Shown here: piece by piece, positions 8,479 through 18,373 of the stretch | How the letters are laid out: each line of letters begins with the position of its first letter | How positions within the stretch are numbered: the stretch's first letter is position 1 | NCBI GenBank assembly: GCA_903847205.1 | Contig: CAINDA010000034.1 | Coordinates: forward strand, 1-64,000 | Direction of reading: 5' to 3' | From: an uncultured Bacteroidota bacterium | GTDB taxonomy: Bacteria; Bacteroidota; Bacteroidia; 2-12-FULL-35-15 | DNA: 64,000 nucleotides | Notes under the pieces: generated by a model | Database searches by the model: none | What the model saw: the letters and a program-made list of their open reading frames with translations, nothing else | Told to the model about the DNA's origin: nothing | Program-made: the position numbers and the translations under genes

Positions 8479-11400
8479 TTACTGTGTTTCTATTACCATA
8501 TAATTAAATGTGTGAGCAACTGCTGTCGGAGCAGCTCCAAAGCTAACTGTAAAATCATTAATAGTGGAGCTGACAAATACTTGAGCGGAAGTCATCTCAA
8601 AGGCTGATACCGCATCAGTTGGTGTAAGAATAACTATAGGGGCAACACTAAAGCTTTTATCGAAAGTGTAGGTTACGCTGCCAGCAGCAGCAGTTGGTGT
8701 AATAGAAATATGGCCCGCCATATCAGTACAATTTGTAATGGTATGTAATCCCGGGAAGGCATAAGTAACAGCGCTGGTAATAGTGGGAGCATTCGTCTGC
8801 TGGCTTTGTAAATGCCCGTCTTTAATGGCGAACTTAGCATTAGCAGCCAGTGAGGTTGTTCCGATACCAACATTGCCAGCTGCAAAATCGCCGTAAATTA
8901 ATGGAGGGTCTGTGCTGCTGTTAGCAATGTATAGTTTATTATCGCCTGTTTCGTTATACCCCGCATTATAACCAAGAAAAACATTACCGCTGCCGGTGGA
9001 ATTAGTATAGCCTGCATATCCACCTAATGCGGTATTATTATTTCCAATAGTGTTGGAAGAAAGTGCACCATAACCGTTGGCGGTATTTCCATTTCCTGCG
9101 GTGTTAACTTCAAGCACAGCTGCTCCCATAGCGGTATTGTAGTATCCTATAGTATTGCCTGCAAGTGCGGCATCTCCGTTGGCGGTATTTTCGTATCCTG
9201 TGGTATTGTCAAAAAGCGCACCTTGTCCGCTGGCGGTATTATTGTTTCCTGTGGTGTTTCTAAAAAGCGCATTACTTCCATTAGCTGTATTTCCCCATCC
9301 TGTGGTGCTGGAATAAAGTGCAGCATCTCCGATGGCGGTATTGGCATATCCCGTGGTGTTGGACTGGAGAGCTTGGCTTCCGTTGGCGGTATTGCCTCCT
9401 CCAGTAGTGGTGGGATTACCTGCTTGGTGCCCAAAAAAAGTATTAGCTAAAGTATTATCTATTCTTCCTGCGTTTTCATTATTAACTCTGAAATTAAGAG
9501 GTACGTTGTCAGTAGTACCAATAAAGTTGGTACCGTCAACAGTACCAGTGTTGCCAAGCAGACTCCAATCGTTACCGCCCGTGCCGCCAAGTGCAGCCCA
9601 TTTAGCTCCATCCCAGTAATAGTAACCGGGCACTACATCGTTGGGGAATGTGCCTGCAGCTGTGGTATTATATACTAATAAACTTATTACGTTACCTGAT
9701 GCAATGGTGGTGGCATCTGACTGGTCTGTTAAGGCAACTCTAGGGATTAGAACGCCCTTATCACTCGCAGTTAAATCCAGCAAAGCTGAAGCATTGGGTG
9801 AAGTTATTCCTACGCCGACATTTACAGCATCTGCTCCTGTTCCGCCAAGCACCATTGAGTTACTTGTACCCACTTGGGCGTTATAACCAATAGCAGTTGC
9901 ATTGGTTAAATTATTGGATAATACATTAGATGCAGAACCTATTGCAGTATTGTTGCTCCCTGTGGTATTGGATTGAAGCGCACTGGCTCCTACGGCGGTA
10001 TTGCCATCTCCCGAATTGGTGGTAAGTGCATTATAACCGCTGGCTGTATTGTACCTTCCTGAGTAATTTTGTTGAAGTGCGGCTAAGCCTATGGCGGTAT
10101 TACCATCTCCTGAGTGATTAATTTGAAGTGCACTCATTCCCACAGCTGTATTGTTGGATCCAGTAGTGGTGTACTGAAGAGCTGCAGCTCCAAGGGCGGT
10201 ATTATTAGCCGCAGTGTTGAGATCAAGGGCATCCCATCCAATGGCTGTATTGTAGTTTCCATTGACATTGGAATGAAGAGCCTCCCAACCGACGGCTGTA
10301 TTTTCGTAACCAATAGTGTTGGAAAAAAGTGCCTGATAACCATTGGCGGTATTGTTGAATCCTGCAGTGTTGATATTTCCGGCTTGGTATCCCAAAAATG
10401 TATTAGCTAGGGTATTGTCAATTCTTCCTGCTTTTTCATTATTTACTCTGATGTTAAAAGGAATGTTATCTATTGTGCCAATAAAGTTGGTACCGTCAAC
10501 TGTGCCTGAATTTCCGAGGAGCGCCCATGCGTTCAATGCACCATCAGCACCTGTTGAACCTGTCGCACCTATTGAGCCTGTATTTCCAGTTGAACCTGTG
10601 CTTCCAGTTGAACCAGAGCTTCCAGTAGAACCTTTACTGCCGGTGTTTCCTGTAGAACCGGGACTTCCCGTTGAACCGGTATTGCCTGTTAAGCCTGTGC
10701 TTCCTGTTAAGCCTGTATCGCCTGTTGCACCAGTACTTCCAGTAGTACCTGCACTGCCTGTTAGTCCAGTATTTCCGGTTGAACCAGTACTGCCAATAGA
10801 ACCAGTACCTCCTGTATAACCGGTTGATCCTGTACTTCCAGTACTTCCTTTATCGCCAGTACCTCCTGTAGAACCAGTTGAGCCTGTACTGCCTGTGTTT
10901 CCGGTATAACCAGTGCTTCCCGTTGAACCCATGCTACCAGTTGATCCAGTACTTCCTGTTGAACCAGTGTTGCCTGTAGAACCAGTAATTCCAGTATCAC
11001 CAGTTGAGCCTGTACTGCCGGTGTTTCCAGTAGTTCCAGAACTTCCTGTAGAACCAGTACTTCCTGTATCACCAGTTATGCCAGTACTTCCTGCGCTTCC
11101 GCTAGAACCAGTACTTCCTGTTGATCCTGTGCTGCCAGTTGAACCAGAGCTTCCAGTAGAACCTGTACTGCCGGTGTTTCCAGTAGCTCCGGAACTTCCT
11201 GTAGAACCAGTACTTCCAATATCACCTGTAGAACCAGTGCTTCCTGTGTCACCTGTTGAACCTGTAGCACCAATATCACCTGTTGATCCTGTACTTCCTG
11301 CAGAGCCCGTGCTTCCTGTGTCACCTGATGAACCTGTACCACCAATATCACCTGTTGATCCAGTACTTCCCGTTGAGCCAGTGCTTCCTGTGTCACCTGT

Positions 11401-12360
11401 TGAACCTGTACCACCAATATCACCTGTTGATCCTGTACTTCCCATAGAGCCAGTGCTTCCTGTATCACCTGTAGAGCCAGTGTTTCCTGAATATCCCGTT
11501 GAACCAGCACTTCCTGTGTCACCTGTTGAACCAGTACTTCCTGTACTTCCATTATCACCTGTTGAGCCAGTGTTTCCATTATCACCAGTTAAGCCTGTGT
11601 TTCCTGTATCGCCGGTAGTGCCCGTGCTTCCATTATCACCAGTTGAGCCTGTGCTTCCTGAATATCCTGTTGAACCAGTACTTCCTGTATCACCTGTAGA
11701 GCCAATCTTTCCTGTATCACCGGTTGAACCTACACTTCCTGTATTACCAGCCGAACCTGTACTTCCTGTATCACCTATTGATCCGGTAATTCCGTTAAGT
11801 CCATCCGCCCCAGATGCGCCGGTAGCTCCTGTTGAACCTGCGCCTGTAACGCCGGTTGCACCGGGTGTTCCTGAATTTAAAGAATAAAGTGCAGTATCGG
11901 ATTTTAAGGCATAAAAAGCATAAGGAACTGCCATAAATTGCTGATTGCCCATGAGTTTATATTCACCGCTGTTTTTAATATCTATTTCAACTTTTAAAAA
12001 TTGATTGGCGGCTGACCAAGGAATATCAATCATGTGTTGATACTGCCCAGCATTAGTAAAATTACCGTCACCAATAATTAATGAAAATAATCCATATTGA
12101 TCGGTATTTGCAGTATGTGTTTCCTGATATAGAACAGAACCTGCCGCACTTCCGCTTAATATTGAAAAACGAACAGCAATAGTTTTATTGCTGATAGCTT
12201 GTCCAGTATTATCCATACCCACAACTTCAATTCCATTTTCATCAACAGCTACCGCTTGGTAATTTATTCCCCTTAATTGCGCGAACATTACTGCTCCTCC
12301 GCCTCTCCATAAGAGGGGAGTCAAGAATAGTATGGCTATGATGATGATTGTTTTATTCAT
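8479..12360 (-). CDS. Collagen-like, head-repeat surface adhesin
   Basis: 1,293 residues. Domains: signal peptide (1-28); a conserved Bacteroidota N-terminal beta domain (about 29-160, [13 protein letters not shown] to [10 protein letters not shown]); a collagen-like G-x-y stretch (about 166-608) dominated by GSTG, GDTG and GNTG triplets; two blocks of YadA-head-like repeats (NTAxGxxAL and NTANGxxAL, about 660-830 and 960-1150), each led by an [18 protein letters not shown] segment; and a C-terminal beta domain ending in FNYMVIETQ. Such proteins form trimeric, fibre-like surface structures; trimerisation here is inferred. There is no S74 chaperone and no T9SS signature. It starts 9 bases after the outer-membrane barrel gene at 12370-13329, which points to co-expression. 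The signal peptide includes the repeat-derived PLLWRGGG segment. Confidence 0.88.
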   Translation of the reverse strand: MNKTIIIIAILFLTPLLWRGGGAVMFAQLRGINYQAVAVDENGIEVVGMDNTGQAISNKTIAVRFSILSGSAAGSVLYQETHTANTDQYGLFSLIIGDGNFTNAGQYQHMIDIPWSAANQFLKVEIDIKNSGEYKLMGNQQFMAVPYAFYALKSDTALYSLNSGTPGATGVTGAGSTGATGASGADGLNGITGSIGDTGSTGSAGNTGSVGSTGDTGKIGSTGDTGSTGSTGYSGSTGSTGDNGSTGTTGDTGNTGLTGDNGNTGSTGDNGSTGSTGSTGDTGSAGSTGYSGNTGSTGDTGSTGSMGSTGSTGDIGGTGSTGDTGSTGSTGSTGSTGDIGGTGSSGDTGSTGSAGSTGSTGDIGATGSTGDTGSTGSTGDIGSTGSTGSSGATGNTGSTGSTGSSGSTGSTGSTGSTGSSGSAGSTGITGDTGSTGSTGSSGTTGNTGSTGSTGDTGITGSTGNTGSTGSTGSTGSMGSTGSTGYTGNTGSTGSTGSTGGTGDKGSTGSTGSTGYTGGTGSIGSTGSTGNTGLTGSAGTTGSTGATGDTGLTGSTGLTGNTGSTGSPGSTGNTGSKGSTGSSGSTGSTGSTGNTGSIGATGSTGADGALNAWALLGNSGTVDGTNFIGTIDNIPFNIRVNNEKAGRIDNTLANTFLGYQAGNINTAGFNNTANGYQALFSNTIGYENTAVGWEALHSNVNGNYNTAIGWDALDLNTAANNTALGAAALQYTTTGSNNTAVGMSALQINHSGDGNTAIGLAALQQNYSGRYNTASGYNALTTNSGDGNTAVGASALQSNTTGSNNTAIGSASNVLSNNLTNATAIGYNAQVGTSNSMVLGGTGADAVNVGVGITSPNASALLDLTASDKGVLIPRVALTDQSDATTIASGNVISLLVYNTTAAGTFPNDVVPGYYYWDGAKWAALGGTGGNDWSLLGNTGTVDGTNFIGTTDNVPLNFRVNNENAGRIDNTLANTFFGHQAGNPTTTGGGNTANGSQALQSNTTGYANTAIGDAALYSSTTGWGNTANGSNALFRNTTGNNNTASGQGALFDNTTGYENTANGDAALAGNTIGYYNTAMGAAVLEVNTAGNGNTANGYGALSSNTIGNNNTALGGYAGYTNSTGSGNVFLGYNAGYNETGDNKLYIANSSTDPPLIYGDFAAGNVGIGTTSLAANAKFAIKDGHLQSQQTNAPTITSAVTYAFPGLHTITNCTDMAGHISITPTAAAGSVTYTFDKSFSVAPIVILTPTDAVSAFEMTSAQVFVSSTINDFTVSFGAAPTAVAHTFNYMVIETQ
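10535..11865 (-). repeat. Collagen-like 9-bp triplet repeat region
   Basis: About 1.3 kb of imperfect 9-bp repeats encoding roughly 147 Gly-x-y triplets, mostly G-S-T, G-D-T and G-N-T with occasional G-A-T and G-Y-T. Larger blocks of 54 to 100 bases recur (for example around 11220-11480), indicating expansion by slippage or unequal crossing-over. The repeat leaves long open frames on the opposite strand (Pro-Val-Glu-Pro type), which are by-products. This is the stretch of the window most prone to length change and mis-assembly. Confidence 0.9.
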
Positions 12361-12369
12361 GATAAATTT

Positions 12370-13329
12370 TTAAATGACAAGTTTTTTATGAAACATAATA
12401 ATGTTAAACGAAAGTCCCAGATTAAATGAAAAACCTCGATTAAAAGATTTTTCATTTGCCGATTTTTCTAAGTTTTGCAATCCTAAAATATATTTATATT
12501 CGGCATAAAATATAATGGACTTGGATAAAATCAATTTAATACCCGGTTCAAATAAAAATCCAAAATCTGTGAATTTCATTGATGTGTTTTGCTTTATATC
12601 AATATTATCGGTACCTATTGTTTGGTTACCTTTTAGCATATATCCAAAATACGGCGATACAGAAAAATAAGGTTTTATTCTCCATAAATTAAGCATATAT
12701 CCAGCGCCAATATTTGCCATAGCATATTGTATGTTCCAATTATAATTGATTCCATCATTCAGTAAAGAAGCGCCGGCCTTGCGCATGCCGATATTTGCAC
12801 GATAAAATATTCCATTATTTTTTATATACTGATAGCCTAAACTATAAGAGCCGGTGATATTGTGTGTGTAGTTTTGGCCAATATTACCTTTGCTGTCAAT
12901 AAATTTAAAAGTTGTGAAGTTCTGGCCGGCATCAATGGTAATATTCGACTGCGTGGCTATTGGCTCAGCTATTTCAATCAGATAAACAGTATCCGCTTTA
13001 TTTGCTTTACTCATCGGTTTTAAAGGTATAATTGAATTCCCGGAAATTTTATTAAGAGTAATAACTGCATCTTTAAGTGTATCGGCTAATGAAATTGGAA
13101 TTGTTGTTGAATCCTTTTTAGGCTGATCAGGAAGTGACATAACCTTATTTTTAAGTGTATCGCCGGATACAACAGACTTGACATCTGATGCTTGGTTAAC
13201 CCTATCAGCAATTCTTTTAGTTCTAGCATTAACAGAGTCAATCACTACGTTTGCATTTTGAGCATTTGAATGCTTTGTAAGTGCGATAACTACTAATAAA
13301 AGAATGACTTTTAAAAATTGAGTATTCAT
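12370..13329 (-). CDS. Outer-membrane beta-barrel-like protein
   Basis: 319 residues. A signal peptide (about 1-23, ending SNAQ) is followed by a low-complexity Ser/Asp/Lys-rich linker (about 25-130) and then a region of alternating hydrophobic/aromatic strands (about 135-319) such as GSYSLGYQYI, FYRANIGMRK, PYFSVSPYFGYML and FSFNLGLSFNI, as expected of an outer-membrane beta-barrel of the OMP_b-brl type. It sits 9 bases upstream of the collagen-like adhesin and probably shares its mRNA; a role in anchoring or secreting that adhesin is an inference from this spacing. No specific transporter family is recognised. Confidence 0.7.
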   Translation of the reverse strand: MNTQFLKVILLLVVIALTKHSNAQNANVVIDSVNARTKRIADRVNQASDVKSVVSGDTLKNKVMSLPDQPKKDSTTIPISLADTLKDAVITLNKISGNSIIPLKPMSKANKADTVYLIEIAEPIATQSNITIDAGQNFTTFKFIDSKGNIGQNYTHNITGSYSLGYQYIKNNGIFYRANIGMRKAGASLLNDGINYNWNIQYAMANIGAGYMLNLWRIKPYFSVSPYFGYMLKGNQTIGTDNIDIKQNTSMKFTDFGFLFEPGIKLILSKSIIFYAEYKYILGLQNLEKSANEKSFNRGFSFNLGLSFNIIMFHKKLVI

Positions 13330-13420
13330 GATTTATTAATTTGAAATAATTACTTAAATGAAGAAATCAAAGTTTAGATATTTGTATTTCTAACAAACTT
13401 ACAGAATATAGAATTGCACG

Positions 13421-15037
13421 CTACTGTATTTCTATTTTTTCATTTGCAATTAATTCCTTCTCAGAAAACACTCTGATAAAATAAACACCCGCTTTCAGAT
13501 CGCCTTTTTCAATTGCAGACTGTGTCCCGGAAAATTTAATGCTCCTCACCTCTTTGCCCAGGAGATCAACAATTTTAAGTGTTCCATTTTTCACTTCCTT
13601 TTTAAATGAAATTGTTGTCTGTGCGGTAAACGGATTCGGGAAAATATTGTAAGCGTTATTATCCGCGGGGTTTACAATTCCAAGTATTTTGGTAATATGC
13701 ACAGGGCTCACTGTAACAGCAGTTCCTGTGAGGGTGCTGTCAATAGAATGTCCCGTAATACGGAACCAGCAGTCGGTTCCGTCAGGCACACCTGATGTAT
13801 TCCATAAATAATAAGGGGTCGTGACATTCGTTGCAATAGTATTAAATGTAAGGTTGTTGCCGATGCTCAATGCAATATCATAAACCAAATCGCGCCCGTC
13901 ATCAGGGTTTGTTATATTCCAAGCAACTGTTAATGTATCATTCACTGTAAACGGCAAAGCAGGATGCTGAATAGTTATTATAGGATTAGTATATGAATGC
14001 AGCAGTTCGGCGTAGCCCATGCCTGTTACCGGAACACCGTTAACAGTGCCTGTGATGGTGGTGGCTCCTTCATAAAAACGCAATGGCGTGGTAACCTCGC
14101 TGTTAGCAATAATGGTTGTAATTGTTAAATCAATATTGCCTTGGGTAAACCTCCATTTTTTGGGATAACAGCGCAAAAGGTCAGCAGAATAGCCATAAGC
14201 CAAACGTTTCAGCTGAAAGTTAGAAACAGTTGTATCGGTTGAATCATTAATATATTCGCTGCAGAATCTATATGTAGGCAGATTTGGTATTAAATTTTGC
14301 GGCGTAAAAACATTCCAGACATTCATATCCATTCCGTTTGAAAGCTGGAACGAAAACCACTCATACTGCTCGCCGCTCACGGGATTAAAATTTCCCCACT
14401 GGCGGTCGATCCATGCAGTGCCTGTAACACTTTCCGTAATTCCGTTAGCAGTAATTGCCCCTGTTACATCAAGAGCTGTAAGCGAATAATAATAAGTATA
14501 AGATGTTGCACCCTCATTCAAATAGCCGGTCCCCCCAACCATTAACGGGCGTTTCAAAGCATTATAATTAAAATCTACATTGTATGCCGGGCCGGCAGCT
14601 TTAACATGATATTGAAAAGGAATAAGATTTCCTGCTGAATCTTTTTTCACAGAAAAATCCTCAGCCGTTCCTCCCATAGGCGTTGTTTTTATCTCCTGAT
14701 GCAATGCTGAATTAACAGTATAATTGCAGGGGGAAGTCTGTTTATAAAATAATCCTGTATTTTCCACACCGATATTAAATATCCTGAAACCATCGAAACC
14801 AAGTGCAGGGTAATCAAAATAAGTAAGCATTACATCGTATTTTTTTCCGGTTGCTGCACCCGTAACCTGCGCTGTTGTGTACCACCACTCAATAGGTTCT
14901 ACGCCGTGCTTGCCTTCATCTGCAGGAAAGTTTAAAACACTTCCGGCTTGATGATAAGGATATGTTTTCCAAGGCTGTGAGAAAATAAAATTGCTGTTTA
15001 GAAATAGGAGCACTAAGGAGGTAATAATTGTTTTCAT
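13421..15037 (-). CDS. CrtC/AttH-domain T9SS cargo protein
   Basis: 538 residues. Signal peptide (1-20, ending IFSQ), then a domain resembling the lipocalin-like CrtC/AttH family (carotenoid 1,2-hydratase / AttH): VEPIEWWYTTAQV at about residue 45-57, WIDRQWGNF and YEWFSFQLSNGMDMNVW in the middle are the family's hallmarks. A fibronectin-like segment (about 350-440) precedes a T9SS type A sorting domain (from about 462: NIFPNPF, DLLGKEV, LKAGVYFIRV). The enzyme family acts on hydrophobic substrates, but the substrate here is unknown. The gene stands between the barrel/adhesin pair and a small lipoprotein gene. A partial copy of its start region occurs at 15601-15647. Confidence 0.75.
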   Translation of the reverse strand: MKTIITSLVLLFLNSNFIFSQPWKTYPYHQAGSVLNFPADEGKHGVEPIEWWYTTAQVTGAATGKKYDVMLTYFDYPALGFDGFRIFNIGVENTGLFYKQTSPCNYTVNSALHQEIKTTPMGGTAEDFSVKKDSAGNLIPFQYHVKAAGPAYNVDFNYNALKRPLMVGGTGYLNEGATSYTYYYSLTALDVTGAITANGITESVTGTAWIDRQWGNFNPVSGEQYEWFSFQLSNGMDMNVWNVFTPQNLIPNLPTYRFCSEYINDSTDTTVSNFQLKRLAYGYSADLLRCYPKKWRFTQGNIDLTITTIIANSEVTTPLRFYEGATTITGTVNGVPVTGMGYAELLHSYTNPIITIQHPALPFTVNDTLTVAWNITNPDDGRDLVYDIALSIGNNLTFNTIATNVTTPYYLWNTSGVPDGTDCWFRITGHSIDSTLTGTAVTVSPVHITKILGIVNPADNNAYNIFPNPFTAQTTISFKKEVKNGTLKIVDLLGKEVRSIKFSGTQSAIEKGDLKAGVYFIRVFSEKELIANEKIEIQ

Positions 15038-15130
15038 GTTTTGTAATGGAATTATTTATTATTTATTGGTAAAGATTTTTGAAATTAATAAAAGTTAAGC
15101 AATATTCTATTCTTAATCAGTTTTCTAATT

Positions 15131-15493
15131 TTAGTTTTCCAATATCACATCAAGTTTAGTTGATTTGTTGTCAGGGTCACGCCAATAAAATGAATAAGCT
15201 GACGGTTCAAAAATTTTATAACCTGCAAGTTTAATGATAAAAATATCTTTGTATGATTTGCCTGCTGCCTGATCTGCAGATAAGTATACCTCTTTTTTAT
15301 TTTTGTCAACCGAAACATTCACTTTATAAATTAAAAGAGCTGAATTCCTGCGTGAATTGGAGGTTTTAATAGTTAATATATTGTTTTCTATTTTGAAGGC
15401 CGGTCTAGCTGCCATTTCGTCAAAATAAACACCTTGTCTGCCGATAGCACAACTTCCAAGAGTCAATAAAAGTAATTTCATGATATTTTTCAC
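15131..15493 (-). CDS. Small putative lipoprotein
   Basis: 120 residues. The N-terminus (MKNIMKLLLLTLGSC) is a short lipoprotein signal with Cys15 as the likely lipidated residue; the -3 Leu and -1 Ser fit a lipobox. The rest is a beta-rich domain with no family I recognise. It lies 93 bases upstream of the CrtC/AttH-like gene on the same strand. The function is unknown; an outer-membrane lipoprotein is the most that can be said. Confidence 0.6.
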   Translation of the reverse strand: MKNIMKLLLLTLGSCAIGRQGVYFDEMAARPAFKIENNILTIKTSNSRRNSALLIYKVNVSVDKNKKEVYLSADQAAGKSYKDIFIIKLAGYKIFEPSAYSFYWRDPDNKSTKLDVILEN

Positions 15494-15600
15494 TCTACTT
15501 CAAAATTAAACTTTTAAATAACAAACTTGATGTCCTCATTTCTCTATAATTGGTTTGGCAATTAAGTAATCGCAGCTTTTCAATGTTTTTTTGAGATTGT

Positions 15601-15647
15601 TAATAATTGTTTTCAGGTTTTGTGATGGAATTATTTATTGGTAAAGG
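15601..15647. repeat. Partial duplicate of the start region of the gene at 13421-15037
   Basis: Positions 15601-15647 repeat, with a few changes, the segment at about 15022-15071, which contains the start codon and leader of the CrtC/AttH-like gene. In this copy the start codon reads CTG on the minus strand and no frame continues. The 15494-15773 spacer otherwise contains small GC-rich palindromes near 15705-15765 (GCTTCAAGC and AAAGCCGGCTTT), which may terminate the beta-helix gene ending at 15774. Confidence 0.6.
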
Positions 15648-15773
15648 TATGATATAATAATAATTGGTTTAAATCAGAGCAGTACAAATCAACTCCAAGT
15701 TTAGTTTTGGGCTTCAAGCCAATGCTGCCTGAAGCAATCGATTAAAGCCGGCTTTCAGCTTCAACCTCTTTTT

Positions 15774-17507
15774 TTACTTAGAAATAATTAATTTCCGAGC
15801 ATTCATTTTGTTCTTGTCTGCGGCATAGCAAACATAATAAATACCGTTTGGAAGTGCAGATAAATCAATGGTTTGCTGTTTATTATTTATTTTAGTTTTA
15901 TTTACAATTTCCCAGATTGAATTATAAATAATAATTTCTGTGTTTTGTTCAGCCCCGGTTAGGGTAAAAAGGCCTGCACCCGGATTAGGATAAATATTGA
16001 GTTCTGTTTTATGCAGCTTATTTTCAATGAAACCCAGCGGAGTTATATATTCATAAGCTCCAATATCGTAACTGCCATTCTGCGGTCTTTGGTTTAAATC
16101 AAAATCAGAAGTGATGCCGGTATTTACACCCGCATTAATACATGGAGAATTTGCAGTAAGATGATAATCGCGGCTGTTTTCATTTACAAAAAGCGGATTG
16201 GCAGTTATTGAATGAGAATCTTGATTATTTGCGGACTGATAGTTTGCAAATTGGCTTGCTGTCCATACATTAAGCGAAGAATTTGTCCACAGCGCAGCAA
16301 TAGTATCGGTATTGTTTTGTGTAAACCAGCAATTATAATCTGAATTTGTAAATGATAAAGTATGTACCGAGGTATTATCAAAAAATAGCACGCAGCGCGA
16401 TTTATAAAATATATTATTACGGATAAAGATAGAATCAGCCGGTGCTGTATTTGAACTGCAGTAAATCTGAAATCCTTTTAAGTCTGGTCTTTGACTGGCA
16501 GCCCATCCCCCGCCGGCATTCACACAAGTATTGTTTTCAAAATAAATATTTTTCATAAACGAACCGCTTACCACTGCTGGTTGTATGAAATAACAGAAGG
16601 ATGATTCTGAGCAATTCCAAATTATATTATTTCTGTAAAAAAGGTTGAATTGCTGCACCGTGCCGCCTGCGCTTGCATTGGCTTGATTTGTTAATGCATC
16701 ATCATAAATCTCCCATAATTTACAGCGTTCAACAGTGTTGTTGTTACTGTTTGCCCAAAACTGTATGCCGCCTCCATATCTTACCTGACTGGTTAATTTG
16801 CAGCCGCCAATATATGACAGCTCGCAGTCACTTATAATTAGATGATGCGTATTTCTGACTTCAATGCCGTCGGCAGCACCGTATTTACACGAGAGATTAT
16901 TAAGGACAATATAAGAGCCCTGCTGTATATAAATAATAAAAGTACCAAGTGCAGCTTCAATATCTGAATAATAGGAAGCTGGATTTACAGCAGAATATAT
17001 TTTTACTGTCTGGGTTCCTGTTTCATCCCAGCAATAATCGCCCTGTGTTAAAAGCTGAGAGGCTGTCCATTTTTTAAATCCAAAGCTGGAAGCGTTATTA
17101 AAAATAAGATTCCCTATATCTACTGATGATGGTAATGCACTGTGCCATATATTGCCGCCTTCGCTGATCCATTGACTGGCAGCTGAAACATTTACAGAAC
17201 CGAGCAGCTGGGGCTTGGTTCCGGTACCATAAGCGGCATAAGTAATATATGCTCCGGCAGTTCCGCTTTTAGGAAGGAGCTGTCCCCGCCAGATTCCTCC
17301 TCTTTTAAACAAAATACTATCGCCCGGTAAGTAAGAAGATGCATTTACTTTTGATAAATTCTGCCAGGCTGTTAAGGGAGTTAAGCCGCTATTATTGTCG
17401 CTGCCATTTGTATTATCAACATAATAATTTACTGCAGAGGCTGCGGTGCAGCCTCCGATTAATAATAAAATAATTATTTTGACTTTAAAAATGATTTGAT
17501 TTTTCAT
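15774..17507 (-). CDS. Right-handed beta-helix T9SS cargo protein
   Basis: 577 residues from the ATG at 17507. An upstream in-frame start at 17579 would run through the preceding terminator hairpin, and the 17507 start gives a clean signal peptide (about 1-25, LLLIGGCTAASA). YYVDNTNGSDNNSGLTP starts the classic Bacteroidota parallel beta-helix (DUF1565/pectate-lyase-like) fold, and runs such as NTHHLIISDCELSYI and NIYFENNTCVNAGG are helix coils (about 30-480). A T9SS type A sorting domain closes the protein (NIYPNPG near residue 497, LPNGIYYVCY). Such proteins often bind or cleave polysaccharides; no catalytic triad can be assigned by eye. Confidence 0.8.
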   Translation of the reverse strand: MKNQIIFKVKIIILLLIGGCTAASAVNYYVDNTNGSDNNSGLTPLTAWQNLSKVNASSYLPGDSILFKRGGIWRGQLLPKSGTAGAYITYAAYGTGTKPQLLGSVNVSAASQWISEGGNIWHSALPSSVDIGNLIFNNASSFGFKKWTASQLLTQGDYCWDETGTQTVKIYSAVNPASYYSDIEAALGTFIIYIQQGSYIVLNNLSCKYGAADGIEVRNTHHLIISDCELSYIGGCKLTSQVRYGGGIQFWANSNNNTVERCKLWEIYDDALTNQANASAGGTVQQFNLFYRNNIIWNCSESSFCYFIQPAVVSGSFMKNIYFENNTCVNAGGGWAASQRPDLKGFQIYCSSNTAPADSIFIRNNIFYKSRCVLFFDNTSVHTLSFTNSDYNCWFTQNNTDTIAALWTNSSLNVWTASQFANYQSANNQDSHSITANPLFVNENSRDYHLTANSPCINAGVNTGITSDFDLNQRPQNGSYDIGAYEYITPLGFIENKLHKTELNIYPNPGAGLFTLTGAEQNTEIIIYNSIWEIVNKTKINNKQQTIDLSALPNGIYYVCYAADKNKMNARKLIISK

Positions 17508-17546
17508 TGGTTTTTGAACGATGACGATAATAGCTTGATGCCTTAC

Positions 17547-17574
17547 AAAAAAAGCGGAGCGTGAAGCTCCGCTT
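17547..17574 (-). terminator. Rho-independent terminator after the zinc-ribbon/DUF4870 gene
   Basis: On the minus strand a perfect 9-bp stem (AAGCGGAGC with GCTCCGCTT) and 5-base loop at 17552-17574 is followed by seven T residues (17553-17547). It lies 34 bases after the stop at 17609 and before the ATG at 17507, so it ends the upstream gene's transcript. Confidence 0.8.
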
Positions 17575-17608
17575 AACAAAGGGATTAATAGTATGCTGTA
17601 ATTTTAAT

Positions 17609-18127
17609 TTAATTAAAAACCGATGCAAACCATTTTTCATATAACTGCCCAACTAGCGGCACTGGTTTCATTTCACCATTTGCAGCATTTATAATTCCCA
17701 TAATAAGCAGTACCAGAATGCCAAGCGAAACCAGCGGCATTAAAATAAGTTTTATTATAAATAAAAATGGAATAATTACAAGTATCATTAATACTATATA
17801 AATTGCAAAGCCTGTACACATTAAGCCCAAGGCCTGCCTCAGATGATAAGCACCTAATTTTGTTTTATTACTGCTATGCATAACAAGCGCGATTATAAAA
17901 CCAATTAATGTAATATAGGACAGAATTGCAATTGTTTTATCTTCTCCTATAGTGACAGAAACGGAATTACCGCCTAATGAAACGCCGCAATGGGTACAAA
18001 TGACTTGCCTTGGGTCGGTCTTTGTTCCGCAGTTTGAACAAAAGTTTTTTTCGGAGGTAGGATCGAAGCCGCATTTACGGCAGGCATCATTATCATTTAT
18101 TTCGCTTCCGCAGTTTGTACAATACAT
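17609..18127 (-). CDS. Double zinc-ribbon DUF4870-like membrane protein
   Basis: 172 residues. The first 50 carry two zinc ribbons: Cys3/Cys6/Cys16/Cys19 and Cys30/Cys33/Cys44/Cys47. After a linker come three or four membrane helices (about 65-85, 100-120, 122-150), with the LGAYHLRQALGL motif typical of DUF4870/Tic20-like small membrane proteins. The family's role is not established. It is a single-gene unit: upstream is a 246-base spacer with nothing recognisable, and downstream is a strong terminator. Confidence 0.75.
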   Translation of the reverse strand: MYCTNCGSEINDNDACRKCGFDPTSEKNFCSNCGTKTDPRQVICTHCGVSLGGNSVSVTIGEDKTIAILSYITLIGFIIALVMHSSNKTKLGAYHLRQALGLMCTGFAIYIVLMILVIIPFLFIIKLILMPLVSLGILVLLIMGIINAANGEMKPVPLVGQLYEKWFASVFN

Positions 18128-18373
18128 GGTATTTTGTTTTATTAATTTATCCTGGTTTTAGTATGGTTCAATAGGCTCCATATTTAAAATTGAATGCAGA
18201 TGGAATTTACACTGTCCCTCCTTTATCCTATAATGAAATCTAGTGTTGCAAACTTAATAAATATTTGTTAAAAGCAGTTGATGAGCGGGATTAGAAATTC
18301 TAAACTTTTTGATTTGGACTGGAAATGCAAAGCTGAATGGAATTATAATGCATTGATCTAATAAACATTTTTG

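Noticed and set aside
10343-10819. Plus-strand open frame of 158 codons and minus-strand open frames at 10761-11072 and 11076-11585
   Set aside because: Other phases of the same repeat; composition is wholly set by the adhesin's coding frame.
10913-11887. Plus-strand open frame of 324 codons rich in Pro, Val, Glu and Leu, opposite the collagen-like repeat
   Set aside because: It is the complement of the GST/GDT triplet repeat; the frame stays open only because the repeat has no stop in that phase. No signal peptide or start context.
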